From the NCBI GenBank assembly GCA_963920705.1, contig OY987227.1, forward strand, positions 9,775,602 to 9,839,601: 64,000 bases of DNA, in the 5' to 3' direction. The DNA comes from Odiellus spinosus. Its lineage: Eukaryota; Arthropoda; Arachnida; Opiliones; Phalangiidae. Below, in pieces: positions 1 through 11,765 of this stretch. The position numbers were made by a program, and so were the translations under genes. Each line of letters starts with the position of its first letter. The first letter of the stretch is position 1. The notes beneath the pieces are model-generated. The model was not told the DNA's origin and ran no database searches. It saw nothing but the letters and a program-made list of their open reading frames with translations.

Positions 1-297
1 AGGCGAGGAAAACCAAAGTTTACCTCAATTTGACAGCGTGTACAAAGCTACAAGCTAGTTATTAAGATAGTTATATTTAGAACTAAAAGGAGCTTTAAAT
101 AGCTTTACACGTACTACTAAATTCTGGTGATTATAACCGCATCAACGTCTGGCTTTTAGACGACGTAATTTTTAATTTCGAATTTTTTATTTTTTAGGGA
201 AAATCCCTATCTTTATAATGGCAATGAAAGGGGACCATTTTGAATGATGGCGCGAGTTTCGCGGTTTTTAAAGAAGGCTTTTGTTTTGTCGTTTCAG

Positions 298-466
298 CCA
301 CGATAAAGCACGCTGGACGAAACGGCGCCATCCGTTTCAGCTCTAGTCCGAACGCCGCGTGCGAAGGACAAATACGTTCGCGAAGAAAAGCGGCTAAAAT
401 GCTAATGGCCGTCGTTGTCATCTTCGCTCTTTGTTATATGCCCGTTCATCTGATCAATACGCTCAG
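298..466 (+). CDS. GPCR exon: loop 3 and helix 6
   Basis: The acceptor follows a pyrimidine run (ttgttttgtcgtttcag) and the donor is CTCAG|gtgact. The exon supplies two bases of its first codon and two of its last (AG, completed to Arg by the next exon). It encodes a Ser-rich loop 3 segment, RSRRKAAKM and helix 6. The open frame continues upstream to 240, but that part is intron, because the acceptor at 296-297 fits the receptor alignment. Confidence 0.88.
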
Positions 467-3400
467 GTGACTAAATAATAATCCCCAAAGTTTGGTTTAA
501 ACTGGGTTTTTGGGAAATTTTATAGAAATAGTCATGGTTTTTTCAAGCTTGCCATTTTAGTTTAATCATTCATACACGGTCTGTTGAACTTGAAGATAGT
601 TTCTAAGCTTATAATACTTTAACGAAGGTTTACATTATCCTACCTTAGATTAAGAATTTATATATTTAGATTAAACAGATTGTTTTGACATAGTTTAGCC
701 TTAATCGCCAAGACAACCATACTTTGACAACTATAGTTTACAAGTCAACTGATACTTTGACCTTGATAGGTACCAACTAAGCTACAACCAACGCCAGAAA
801 TATTTCATCAAAGCCAGTGCACGCTCCTGAAACAGAACGGGACTTATGGAGGATTGTCATTTTTTCTCGATAGGTGGCGGGATCATTCAGCGATTTTGTG
901 GACGCATCTCTCCCGTTACCGTGGTAACGGAAGAGATGCGCCTGCAAAATCTTTGGTTAATCGCGCCTCTATAGTGGAAAATTGGCGAACTAAATTTCCC
1001 CCTTTGGAATTTTTTTGCGCGTGTACTGGCTTTGATAAAATACAGGAGGCGTTGCTGTAACCCATATTTAGACATTTGACCGAAGTATTTTTAAATCCAC
1101 CTTGGTTTGAACGAAATTAAGAGCTAAATTCACAAATAGTTTGACTGCAAGATACTTTACAAACCCCCTCGTGATAGTTCCCAATTAGCTGTAATTTTGA
1201 CTAAGTTTTCAAACCATAAAACTATAAAATCATGACCAAAGTTTAACATTCCATCAGGTACGTTACTTGGATACCTCAAACACACGCTACAACGGTGGCG
1301 TCCTTGATATCCCATTGGCTGTGCTACGCCAACAGCGCTATCAACCCGATCATCTACAACTTCATGAGTGGTAAGAAGTGATATTTTTAATACGTGTCCT
1401 CACACGCGTTTACCTAAGAAAAAATGGTGGATCTAGGTCGAGATGGAACTCGAAAAACTAAACAGACAGTTGTATATGTTATATGGGGGAAGGCTTTTTA
1501 GCTAAGGCATAGTCTTCAATTCCCACAGGAATGAATTCGGACAAGAATGTCGACCCAATGAAAATGGGAAACCTCCCTACATAGGGGCTAACCCTTGATC
1601 AAATTAGGAGCTACATCAGTGTTTCACCGTCGCGTCAAGTAATCGGTTTTCTCAGCGGGTGGACGCCAGCCAAACTTTAGCGTCAAAGCCCTCCCGTTGG
1701 CCTTAAGTTTATTATTTGCTTGTTCCCAAAAACACTTTTTCCTTTCGTGTATATACTACCGGCGAGGTTAGCGTTTAAGGGGATATCTGCCATTTCCAAA
1801 AGCTCGTTACCGATATTCAAGGCCTAGCTAACTTATTGGTTATAGCTTTTATTTCCATCTGGTGTCTTACGAAACAATTTACAGAAATTGTAGCCCCAGC
1901 ATCTTTGATTTTAACTCAAGTATAGATAGTAAATACACTCGAGTTTTCATTAGGTGAAAAACTAAGACTACAACTTCGGTACCTCAAATAAAATGGCTTA
2001 GAAAACAGTCAAATAAATATGTTTGTCAACCTTTTTTCGTTGAACTGAAATCCCGACTCGTAAGTCAGTCTTAAGTCCGTTTGACTTACTGGAGTCAAGG
2101 TATACGAAGCTGGAATGTACTAGATTATCATTATCGCCAAGTAATCGAGATAAAGGCCTTCGCTTATTATTTCTTCGTTAACTGAAACAAGTTGAACGAA
2201 ATGATTCAAGCTCATTTCGTTGACCTTTACCGTCCATTTGCTGGAAGCCACGCGTGAGATTAAAATAAAGCCAGTAAGGCTTAAGAACTTGGCGGGGTTC
2301 AGCTAGAATTCGCGTAATAAACTAATACGCGTAGGATCTGTTTACTCGGAGGTTTTCGTAAACTCTACCCACATATATTAATGACTATTCATTAAGACTA
2401 ATCTCGATATGATGACGAAAACGATAATTTCAGGAACCCACCTCGTTCCATATTAGATTTTTGTACGTCATGGGAGATTAGGTTCTTATTAATAGTAATT
2501 AACTTTCATCAAGGAGCTTAGTTCTGATAGAAATATTAGATTACTCGCTTATAAATCAGAACTAAATAATAAAATACGTGCTCGGTTAAGACTTATTTTC
2601 CAGTTGTTATTTAGAAACAATTCGTAAGCTCCCAATTTTTGAGTTATTGTAATTATGACACTATTTTTATGAGTGAATTTAACTCCTTAAGTAGACAAAT
2701 GGGAAATTTCAAGAGCGCCAAAAAAACCCCAAGTTAAATTAACACCGTTTGATTGGCTATGTAAGCTACGGTCACATAGGATTTCTTAATCGATTTGAAA
2801 TGGTAAAATCGAACCGATATTCAAATCGCCAGGAATCGTTTTAAGCGGCGTGTGTTCACGCTTTAATATCTTTATAAATCGGTTGTTGAAACCAAATCGG
2901 TACGAAACTGGTTCCCGAAACAGTTTCAAGAAATCAAATCAAATCGATTCGAGAAAAGACGGTTTCCTGTTCGTACGACTCAAGCAAAACTGTTTTGAAA
3001 CGGTTTAAATCGATTCCAAGGCCTAGTATGAACGAAGCTATATTTTTTACCAGTCTGAAAGTGAGCTATAGGCTTAACAGGTTTGAACCGAATCTTTGTT
3101 AATTAACTGTAAATTAACAAAATACGTTTAGTGAGTTTAAACACTGTGATTACGCATATTTTAGAGCAACAACAGATTAAAAATAAGATGTTACTCAATC
3201 CTTTTATCCCATTAAACAAAACCTTTCTCAATGTAGAAGTGTTGAACAGAAAAACGTTGCATTAAACACTTCATAGCAGGTGTAAGGATCATTGATACTA
3301 AAAATAATTATCTTATATCTCAAATCTAAACCGTTTAAGCAGATTTTATAAAGTCGCTTCAGTAAGTAGTTGTGTTGCTACAGAAAATAGTCTCGGTTCG

Positions 3401-3862
3401 ATGATTTATTTGCTCCCGACAAATACTTGAATTAGTTTGAATTTTAAATTAATTTATACGTTTACACAGTACCTTTCAATGGTTTCTTTTTACCCGGACA
3501 CAAAGACCCGAGGGTGTTCAAGGAGAAACTAACATACGGGGGGAGTGGGAACTTCGGGACTGAAACCTTTTGTAAATATCTATTCTTCCCGCGAATATAT
3601 TTGAATTTTTATCGGATTGTAATAAAAACGAAGTCGGGTTCAGCGTACGTGTTTTTTCATTTCTTTTCCCAACTTATTTTGTTAAGCCTTGGTCCTAATT
3701 TTTTTTTTTTTTTTTTTTTCCCCTTTCTATTTCTTATTCATTCCCTAAGGTAAATTTCGTCGCGAATTCAGGAACGCCTTCTGCATTCTATGTACACGAA
3801 CAAAAACCAACACTCATCAAAATCGAGCGGCGGCGACTTTCAAAACACCTTTAACAGCGTGA
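298..3862 (+). CDS. 3' part of a rhodopsin-like neuropeptide GPCR (orexin/allatotropin receptor type), three exons
   Basis: This is the C-terminal part of a seven-helix receptor of the plasma membrane that couples a peptide ligand to G proteins. Joined exons 298-466, 1258-1370 and 3750-3862 read in one frame. They give an intracellular loop 3 with a basic RRKAAKM segment, helix 6 (MAVVVIFALCYMPVHLI, with FxxCYxP in place of the usual FxxCWxP), helix 7 (HWLCYANSAINPIIYNFMSG), helix 8 (KFRREFRNAFCILC, with cysteines that could be palmitoylated) and a short tail ending in TGA at 3860-3862. NSAINPIIYNFMSGKFRREF is typical of allatotropin and orexin receptors; that subfamily call is from memory of the family, not a search. 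Introns are GT-AG, in phases 2 and 1, and the codon at 297-299 is itself split by an upstream intron. Helices 1-5 are outside the window to the left. The GPCR assignment is nearly certain. Related peptide receptor subfamilies remain possible. Confidence 0.9.
785..1065. repeat. Long imperfect palindrome (foldback element) in GPCR intron 1
   Basis: The centre is near 920, where GCATCTCTCCCGTTACC faces GGTAACGGAAGAGATGC. Matching arms extend outwards on both sides through CATCAAAGCCAGT (left) and ACTGGCTTTGAT (right), to CAACGCC against GGCGTTG. The arms together cover about 280 bases. It looks like a foldback MITE lying inside the intron. No target duplication was made out. Confidence 0.65.
1258..1370 (+). 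CDS. GPCR exon: extracellular loop 3 and helix 7
   Basis: The acceptor is ccatcag|G and the donor is AGTG|gtaagaag, a near-consensus 5' splice site. The exon encodes RYVTWIPQTHATTVASLI, then SHWLCYANSAINPIIYNFMSG with the conserved NPxxY motif of helix 7. Reading past the donor gives an immediate stop (AAG TGA), which supports the splice. Confidence 0.9.
1371..3749 (+). other. GPCR intron 2
   Basis: This is a 2.4-kb intron bounded by gtaagaag and ccctaag. It contains a family E repeat at 2761-3040 and the T21 tract at 3699-3719. The rest is AT-rich with no other recognisable content. Confidence 0.85.
2761..3040 (-). repeat. Family E dispersed repeat, copy 1 (in GPCR intron 2)
   Basis: It runs from TAAGCTACGGTCACAT to GGCCTAGTATGAACGAAGCT and is the reverse complement of the copy at 38923-39190. 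Both share AATCGATTTGAAATGGTAAA, the block CGCCAGGAATCGTTTTAAGC and GGCCTTGGAATCGATTTA. The element contains no open frame, so it is a non-autonomous repeat of unknown class. Confidence 0.7.
3750..3862 (+). CDS. GPCR terminal exon: helix 8, C-tail and stop
   Basis: The acceptor (ttcattccctaag|G) follows a run of 21 T and a C/T-rich stretch, an exceptionally strong polypyrimidine tract. Joined in phase to the previous exon it gives GKFRREFRNAFCILC, the expected amphipathic helix 8, then a 22-residue basic and threonine-rich tail, then TGA at 3860-3862. AATAAA hexamers at 3914-3919 and 3918-3923 are plausible polyadenylation signals. Confidence 0.88.
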
Positions 3863-6379
3863 TGCCGGGTTCCTTTAGAAAATTTCGGATAGATTTCATC
3901 TATCAAGCTCACGAATAAATAAAGGTTAAGAGACTTCAGTGAAAATTCGGTAAACTCAATGAAACTTTTCACTAACTCTCGTTCAAAACAAATAGGCTTA
4001 GCGTAGACATTTTACGAAACGGAAAGCTAAGCCTAAAAATGGTGAATAAAAACTTTGAATTTAATCTCAATAAAGAAATTTAAGAGAAATGGGCCGAATT
4101 TTAAGTCCGACTAGTGTATATTTTTAATATAAAATTAATATTATATATCATTGAAAATTTAAAATTATAAAACTATATAACGGTAAACGTTTGTTAAAAA
4201 AAAGAAAATTGTTGTTAAAATCAAATTAAAAAAGTTGAAATTCGATGTTTCATTTAATGAATTTTAATTAAATTGAAATTGATTTAACTAAATATTAAAA
4301 CCCAAAAACAAAAAGAGTGCTCACACAATATATGGCACGGTGTTACTATATATGTGTCATAATCTATAAATTATATATAATAAATGTAAAAATTTTAAAT
4401 CAAATTGTAATTAAAAAAGTGTACGTTTTCCATATTTTTTTCGCTTGAATATTTACTAATTTATTAGAGTTAAGTCCATCGATAAAGGAAGGCTACAAAT
4501 ATTACAACCCAGAATGGACAGATCTATTAAGTTACATCTTAGAACCTAGATTTAATGACATCAAACGCGCGTATCTTTCTTTCTCTACCTTTAAACTATA
4601 TTGCCTTTAATTCAAATAACGGAATAAGAGTTTGAAAAAGCACGCGTCAGCCAGTTACTGGTTCCTCTCGCGATACCGACTTACATAACCGTAGGGGGTA
4701 ACGTATATATACACAGGGTCAATTTGTTTTCGAGCTCAGCAGCGAGTTGGATTCGAAAAAAGCAAAAGAAATCCATTACATCCGCACACCACCCAAGTTT
4801 TCCCTTCAGAAATTCCCCTCCCTTCATCGCTTCTACATCGCATCTTGCAAATCCGTGTCAGATATAGTGGCAGGAAGGCGATACGGATGCAATAAACGAA
4901 AAAAAAAGGAGGAGTAGGAGGAGAAGTAAAAAAATACCCAAAAGATTGGACCGACACGCGTTTCAATTTGGAGAAAGAAAGATACGTATCCATTGACAGC
5001 CCATTGCTAGCCTGATGCTGAGCCCACATATCCGACTTAGTAATACTTGATCCGTTCGTGGAGGAAAGATCAATGCAATGGAACTAAGGAGGGTATGGTT
5101 TACTAGTTGTCTCTCCACACGTCTATTTAATTCATCTTATATCCATGCAAGCTTCAAACAGTCTCGTATCTCGCGAAGACTACGATAAAAAGACAGGAAA
5201 GAAGCTAAACTATAAAAACTAAGAAAAACGCTTCTAGATTGCATCGCTTGTGTTTTGAGAAAACGGCCAGGGTTAAAGCAATCTCGTGCATTGAGTAATT
5301 TGTCTGTTTTCTGTCAACATATATATACAAAATCCTTTAGGGTTAACTTACTCGATCTAGATTTATAAAGATAAGCCTAATGAATGAATAAATTCCACTT
5401 TTAGTCTAAATGAAGTTTGAAACGTTATTTACTGATATAATATTGAGCGCGTATCTCTTTCGTGATTGGTCGGAGACTCGTTAACGCTGAGATTAAACGT
5501 TATTATATCGAAATTAAGTGATATGGTTGAATTCGACTTTTAAAACATAATTTAAAATTTTTGCATTTAAGATGACATCCCAACATCATCTTCACGTGTA
5601 ATAATTTGAAATGTTAGACTTGTATCAAATGTTAAGCCTTTTGTGCTACTCTAACAATATAGACTTTTTTAATGTCGGTCGAATGAAATTTCTGTACAAT
5701 GGGTTTCGGTGCAATGGGAGCTAGGCGAGCGGTCAAACCATAAGATCAAAACAATATATTAAGCATTGTTTAAGGCGTGCCGTGTTTTTTCGTTGGAAGA
5801 ATAAATCAATATAAAAATAACATTGATAGCGTTTGTATTACAATTTAGTTCTTTTCAAGAGTGTGAAAGGGTTTTTTCTTATATACTCGGGAAGTGGACA
5901 ACAGAAACTCCAGGCTGACCACTCTACTGAATACTGATCTTAAATGGTAGACAAACAGTTCACACTCGGCTTGGTATTAGATCCCTTAAGGAAACTAAAA
6001 CTCCTTTGTTCATTCGACTCCTTTGATGTAATAAATGAACGGCGAGGGTTGAACAGAAAGCTTTTTAAGGGGGTTGCTATGAAAATAAGCTCTCATCAGA
6101 TTCGTAAAACGTTGGTTCGTACAATTTGAACACAAAATTTAACACGAAACTGTAAGTTCAAAAGGGCAGAAAAAATATCTCTGATGTTTGTCTATGATAC
6201 ATCACTAACCACAGACTATACCCCCTTGGGCCTATATAGGCTAAATCGATTTGTAAAAAGATTCTTTTAGATTTCAGTATCCCATAACGGCGGCTTATAA
6301 TAACAGGTCATGTCTTGGTCAATGTTTCGTTAACTTAATTAAGTTAACTGATTTCACTGACTTTTTAGAAAAAAATAAA
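3863..6379. other. Gene-free stretch downstream of the GPCR
   Basis: AT-rich DNA. The first ~100 bases probably form the receptor 3' UTR. Short open frames here (for example near 4736-5029 and 5944-6129) have no recognisable domain and look like chance. I see nothing else. Confidence 0.5.
3914..3923 (+). terminator. Probable polyadenylation signal of the GPCR gene
   Basis: Two overlapping AATAAA hexamers start 52 bases after the receptor stop codon. Another AATAAA lies near 4068. Their position fits a very short 3' UTR, but no transcript is available to confirm which is used. Confidence 0.45.
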
Positions 6380-6700
6380 ATTCCCTGATATTTCTGGGTA
6401 TTCCAGGTCTGAGTGAACCCTGCCTCTAAATATGATTCTGTTTAAAACTAGCAATGTAAAAACAAATTCCCAATCCCCACAATTAATTGGAATTAAGAAG
6501 GAAAGTAATTAAAACCCCCTTTCTATGAATGATGCGTTGGAATAATTGTTGTAAACGTCATTCTGTTAAGACAATCAAGAAACAATTTCCTAATCCCCGA
6601 CAATTGAAAAACAGTCGCTAATCGGAATTAATCAAATTAGGAATAAGACTAATTAAAACTACTTTATACGAATGGGTGCGTTGGAATAATTGTTTGTACA
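6380..6700 (+). repeat. Family F tandem units, locus 1
   Basis: Two diverged copies of a ~125-base unit lie in tandem. Each holds an AATCCCCACAATT-like block, a TTGGAATTAA block, AATTAAAAC(C/T) and GGGTGCGTTGGAATAATTGT. The same unit recurs in tandem at 60850-61345. The leading part (TTCCCTGATATTT, then GGGTATTCCAGG) is also shared between the two loci. Confidence 0.6.
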
Positions 6701-9171
6701 ATTAAGATTTATCATTTATACAACATTTGAAAAAATAGGCATTTGAAAAAAAGGTGAATCTTACTTCAAAATACCATTTTCCTTTATCACGTGACCAAAT
6801 TAATTATTGAAGATATCTCACACTAAAAAAAGGTCGCGGATAAATATATATTTTACAAACGGAGCATTTTTGGATTTTAAACTCTTATTATTATTCATGG
6901 GCGCATTTATAGTGACTCAGCGTTTCTTATCAAAGTAAATGCTTCCTCGTTTAAGTAACGGGCTTTCATCTAGGCAAAATGAACCCTATATATCTCGTCG
7001 GAAACGACTTTGGCTTTTTGATGCTCATGACCAAATTCCCAGAGGTGAAATAACAACGCGGTTTTGAAAAGGTTTTTGCATATATAATCACGGTACATAA
7101 ATCAGTGGAAGATTTCAGACACCTATAAGTTATCTGTAGGAAATGTTACAGTGCAACTAAAGAAGAGTCAACCTTTACTCCTGATGCAATCAGATAGTGA
7201 TATTTGTACTTTACTAGTACGAAGCCTAGTTCACATTAGACGGAAGATTAGCGTTATTTATATTGTCTAAATTATATTTTTTTATGGAGAAAAAGAGATT
7301 TCGCTGGGGTGTCGCTTGAAGCGCGTGAAATGTTAAAACGCACTTTGATTAGCTGCGAGTATTCTGACATTATAATTAGTAACTTGTTTTCATGGGTATT
7401 AAAATGGATATAGAATTAATGGTGGCCCAAATGACGACTTAACTCTAATGAAAATCTTCTGGTGAGTTTTAATAACGTTTACATGAATATTTAAATATTT
7501 TTTGCCGATCATAAATAACACGTTAGTCCTATTTTTTATCCCTTTAATAGCGATTTAAATTAATTTAAAAATAATTTGAATATTATTATGACTACATACT
7601 TTTCTCTAAGGGTTTTATCAGAGTAAATTCGCCTTATATAGCATTGGCCATTTTACAAACCTTTTTCTTCTAACCTGTTTTATGATTTAAAAAAAATCTA
7701 TGTATGAGGGACTAATAAAATATATTGCTCTAGTACGGTAGCTGTATTTAGTCATCATTAACCTTTACGCCTTTAATTTCGTCGAGTTTTGTTATTGAAG
7801 AGATCTTTCTATAAAGTAAAGCGACGTACGTCGTTTTCGCCAAGTCCTCCCGTCTTAATTAATTTTGGGGAATTAAGGTTTCCCATAGAAGCTCGCCACC
7901 CCGCTATCTTTCCAGCATATTTACACTACACCGCTGTAATAACCACATCCCAACTCTAATGTTCAGTGTTTACAATCTTACGGTTTTAATTTAAAACGAA
8001 TGAGCGCGACAAATCCAGCGATAGTTCCAATTTCATCCGTGCGGCGGTGCCTCATGTGGGGGTCATAAATCTAACCACTTATGAGAATATTTTATCACGT
8101 GACTCGAAATTCAAACCGAACAACAAGCAGAAGACTTTAGTTCGTTTTCTAAATATGGGAACCTTACGACACAGGATGGATTGTAATGACGGAACGGCGT
8201 GTCAATATAAAACCTACGGTCTCGCTAACTTATGAGGAAAACCCCTGTACGGCCTCTCTGTCTTAAACACCGAAGTGCGGCAGCTGGAACACTTTTAAAG
8301 GCGCTAATAAGGTACACCTAAAGAAACCCATCTCGGAGAGAGACTTCCTGAAGGTAAGATTTCAAATTCTAAATGGATCATATGTTAAGTCTACTTTCCG
8401 AGTAAAGGTTTTAATTTTTAGTTTAATAATAATTAATCGTAATTTTATTACTTGTAAAACTGTTTTAAGGATAAGAAAGAGGTAGAAAATTCATTCTATC
8501 TTTAAACAGTATAGTTTCATCCTTGAAAAAAAACAAATTCCAATACTATTTATTTCGGCTCTAAATCGGGAACTGAAATACCGCAAAGATTATTTCGTAT
8601 TAATTATATTTCAAATATTACTAGGCTCCGCCTTAGGTTGATTTGTAATCTTGGCCTGAATCACAATATCTTTAGCTAGTGTCAACAAAAGCGCGTGAAA
8701 GAGATAATATTTAAACTTGTATGCTGAAGGTTTAAGACCGTCCAACTTTAATTAAAGCCTAAAAATCTTAAGGCGCGTGGATTTGAAAGCACCCAAGTAC
8801 GGGGTCTTCTCTTCATCCCTAAATGAACCTCACTAACTCGGATCAAACGGACATGAAATTTTAATTAAGTTTCCGAAATTCGATTTTAAGTGGGCCTGGA
8901 GAATATGAAAATCAATTTGGAATTTCAGCACGTTCAAGGCTAATAGCGTCCTTCTCGACGTTCTCTATGATTTGATTATTAAGAGATAATACGAATTATA
9001 GCTTTTTTACGCGGGGAAACCTCAAAGTGAAATAGCTCATTTTGTTGATTACCTCTTTCCTGGAAAAGACTCGAACGAGATCAAAACAAAGACTATATAA
9101 AATACACCTGCGCTATCGGATAGAATATAAATTAATATATTAAATATTATACAAAACCAAATTATTTCACA
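6701..9171. other. Gene-free stretch
   Basis: AT-rich sequence without a supported gene. At about 8370-8405 there is a short match (TAAGTCTACTTTCCGAGTAA) to the inner part of the family A copy at 11766-12063. Nothing else was recognised. Confidence 0.45.
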
Positions 9172-9178
9172 ATATCAT

Positions 9179-9515
9179 CAGAAGCCGATGAAACCCTCCT
9201 TTGAAGTCTACTACTCCCGGGTCTTGTCTACCCCTCTCTGTATGGGTTAGTTTCAAAAAGCGCGATCCGTACGCCTCCTAACGGTAGATATTTTTGGAGC
9301 GGGAGTTCGTCGAGCGAATATGTCTAGCAGCCTTGGAGTTCGTCAAAAAAACGTCGTCGTTTATGGAGAGAGAGAATTTACAATTTTCCGTAGACAGGGG
9401 GTATGAAGTAGGATCCCTCCGATCTCGTAAAACTGTGAATTTTACCCATACAGAGAGGAGCGCTATATGGAACATTAGAGTAGTAGACTTCTAAGGACGG
9501 TTTCATCGGCTTCTG
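9179..9515. mobile_element. CAG-ended MITE (hAT-like) with ~38-bp terminal inverted repeats
   Basis: The left end CAGAAGCCGATGAAACC is matched by the right end GGTTTCATCGGCTTCTG. The inverted match continues through GAAGTCTACTACTC and weakly inwards to ACCCCTCTCTGTATGGGT. The flanks carry the direct repeat ATATCAT at 9172-9178 and 9516-9522. CAG ends and a 7-8 bp duplication fit hAT-type transposition. The 66-residue open frame inside has no transposase motif, so the element is non-autonomous. Confidence 0.75.
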
Positions 9516-9583
9516 ATATCATTCATGAACCATTCGGCTAGATATATATAACAGTAGAAACAAGATTTTTTTATAGGTAAATA

Positions 9584-9668
9584 CGCACACGTAGTTTTTG
9601 TTTGTTCCTACTTTTGCCACTGTTTGCCGTTAGAGGACTTAAAATGAACGCCTGGTTTTGTTATTAAT
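9584..9668 (+). repeat. Family C repeat fragment, copy 1
   Basis: It contains CTTTTGCCACTGTTTGCCGT, TAGAGGAC and CGCCTGGTTTTGTTATT, the right half of the family C element best seen at 40235-40404. Confidence 0.6.
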
Positions 9669-9726
9669 TTATAGCTTTTAAGTTAGGTACCCATTTAAAA
9701 CAGTCCTAGCTTCAAGCTCCCTTTAA

Positions 9727-10127
9727 AAGTGATTTTTTATAGATTCCTCATCGTTTAAATAATCCAAATCCACCAGTATAAAAATTTAAGAACAAATATT
9801 AAACTAGAAATAAATTTAAAACGTACCCGGAAAATAGGCTTAGCTGGATTCATGGAGATCTGAACTCCCCGTATAAGGACTAGCGACCGATGGCTCTTAT
9901 ATGGGGAATGCATGATCTCTATGATCAATTTCATTGGTTGCTAGTCCTTATATGGGGAGTTCAGTGATATCTCCATGAATCCAGCTAAGCCTATTTTCCG
10001 GGTAAGTTATAAATTTATTTCTAGTTAAATATTGGTTTGTAATTTTTACTGTTGGATTAAGCCCATTTAAACGATAAGTAATCGATAAAAAAAATCACTT
10101 GTTGTTAGGTTGCATTCTCCCTTTAAA
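9727..10127. mobile_element. Family A foldback MITE, copy 1
   Basis: This ~400-base element is almost one palindrome. Left AATAGGCTTAGCTGGATTCA faces right TGAATCCAGCTAAGCCTATT, and outer blocks AGTGATTTTTTAT and TCGTTTAAAT face ATTTAAACGATAAG and AAAAATCACTT. The right end is GGTTGCATTCTCCCTTTAAA. The left terminal ~20 bases seen in other copies are missing. The middle holds GGACTAGCGACCGATGG and its inverse TTGGTTGCTAGTCC. Confidence 0.8.
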
Positions 10128-11158
10128 ATTCGATTTCGAGATCAGATTTTTCAAAGAGCTATAGGATTTGTTCCAACAACAAAAACAACAAAATAACAAG
10201 TGTATATTCTGTCGGAGACAAGAACCGAAATGGATCTTAAACCAATACGTTGTTTTTTTTTTCTCCCATCATTTCCAGCATCAACGCTTAGCTATGTAGT
10301 ACATAGGCACCGTTTTGATGGATAACTGAAGAGAACCTAAAAGGGGTGTTTATGGCCAATAAGATGGTGAATATTTTTTTTGGACCCAGTTATTTGACCC
10401 ACTAAGTACACCCCCCATAAATCCGAAATACTTCCAGGATATAGTTCGAAACAATTCAGTTTTCAGTGTACAATGGTATATCCTTCTCTTGGCCGCTAAG
10501 AAACTGAATCACAGCGATAAAGGGGAACTTATCTATGTAGTTTCTGTAAAAACTGAAAACTCCGAAACGTTCTAAATAGAATCGACCTTGACACCGAGCG
10601 TGCACAGTCAAAATCTATTCCGTTATAGGAACTCTTGTAGAAAGGATTCCGATTACTATAGGAAAAAAGTACTCTTGAGGAAACTTTCTTTTTCATCGGT
10701 ATATGGATCAAAAGAAAAAGGAAAAGCTGACGCGAATGCTTCCAGAAAAAGGAAGCTAGTTTCGATCAACGTTCGACGATAGGATATTCAATCATTTCCA
10801 AATGCTTATTTCGAATAAAGAAAATTGGTACCGGATTTAGAAGGCGATGGATCTTACGCTATAAACGTATAGTTGTCGATGTCAGGGATTCGTTGCGTTT
10901 TTAATCTAATCATAAATTCCCAGCAGAAAAATAATTAAACTGTATGTCATAAGGGTGCGCAGATTAATTTCGAATACATCCAAGTGGTTGCCGCTTTTAT
11001 AAATAATACTAAAAAGGTAAGACAACAAGAAACAACAAGAAACAACCAATATAAACTTCGTCGAGTTGAAACGTGATATCATTGAAATATTGTTAGTTCA
11101 ATTAGGTATAGAAACTAGCATTCAATCTATAGGACTTTAGCAAAACTGATAAAGATAA
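10128..11158. other. Gene-free stretch
   Basis: AT-rich. The open frames on both strands around 10529-10782 have no recognisable motif. I see no repeat structure except the short ACAAGAAACA duplication near 11023-11045. Confidence 0.45.
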
Positions 11159-11275
11159 CAAAACCTGGAGTACGCAAGCGTCCTCTAACGGAAAACAACG
11201 ATTTCAAAATAGTTACTAACAAAACCACATTCGCGTCTGCATATTCTTTATCCAATAGCGGCTTATCAAGGCAAG
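11159..11275 (-). repeat. Family C repeat, copy 2
   Basis: It contains AACAAAACCTGG, GCAAGCGTCCTCTAACGG and ACTAACAAAACCACATTCGC in the order and orientation opposite to copy 1. CCAATAGCGGC follows. Confidence 0.55.
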
Positions 11276-11765
11276 GTGTCCCCTGTTAAAAGCACTGTAG
11301 ATTAAATTTGGTTGATACTACACTAAAACATACTCGGCAAAGCGAAAACTACAGATTTCATAATACTGCTGTCAATTAACAGAGAAAAGCTTTTAATTAG
11401 TAAGAAGACATACAAATATCGTTATAGTTTATTTGAGTTTTAATGAAAACTCTTAAGATTTATATCGATAATATCACAGCGAGAGAGACAAGGATCAGCT
11501 TATAAAAAAGTCTCGTCTCACTAAGCAATCTATATCGGACATGATGCTGAAGAGTTTCCCGGGGATAAAGAATACAGAGACAAACCAAAAAAAAATTGGA
11601 TACTCTCTGTTGCTAATCAATTACTACTTGTACACTCGGGTGAGCGCGATGGTGGTACTGTTACGAGTTTAGGAAGTTCCCACGTCCTCTATACAACGAT
11701 ACAAGAGGATTAAAGAGAGAATGAAACACGAGAACATCGTTTAAACAGGCCTATAGACCATTGGT

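Noticed and set aside
240-297. Upstream extension of the first GPCR frame as coding
   Set aside because: The segment precedes a strong acceptor at 296-297 and does not resemble loop 3 of the receptor family.
3880-3918. A frame reading GSFRKFRIDF just after the GPCR stop, at first sight a helix 8 candidate
   Set aside because: No acceptor in the right phase precedes it. The exon at 3750-3862 gives a far better helix 8 (GKFRREFRNAF) with consensus splicing and lies in frame.
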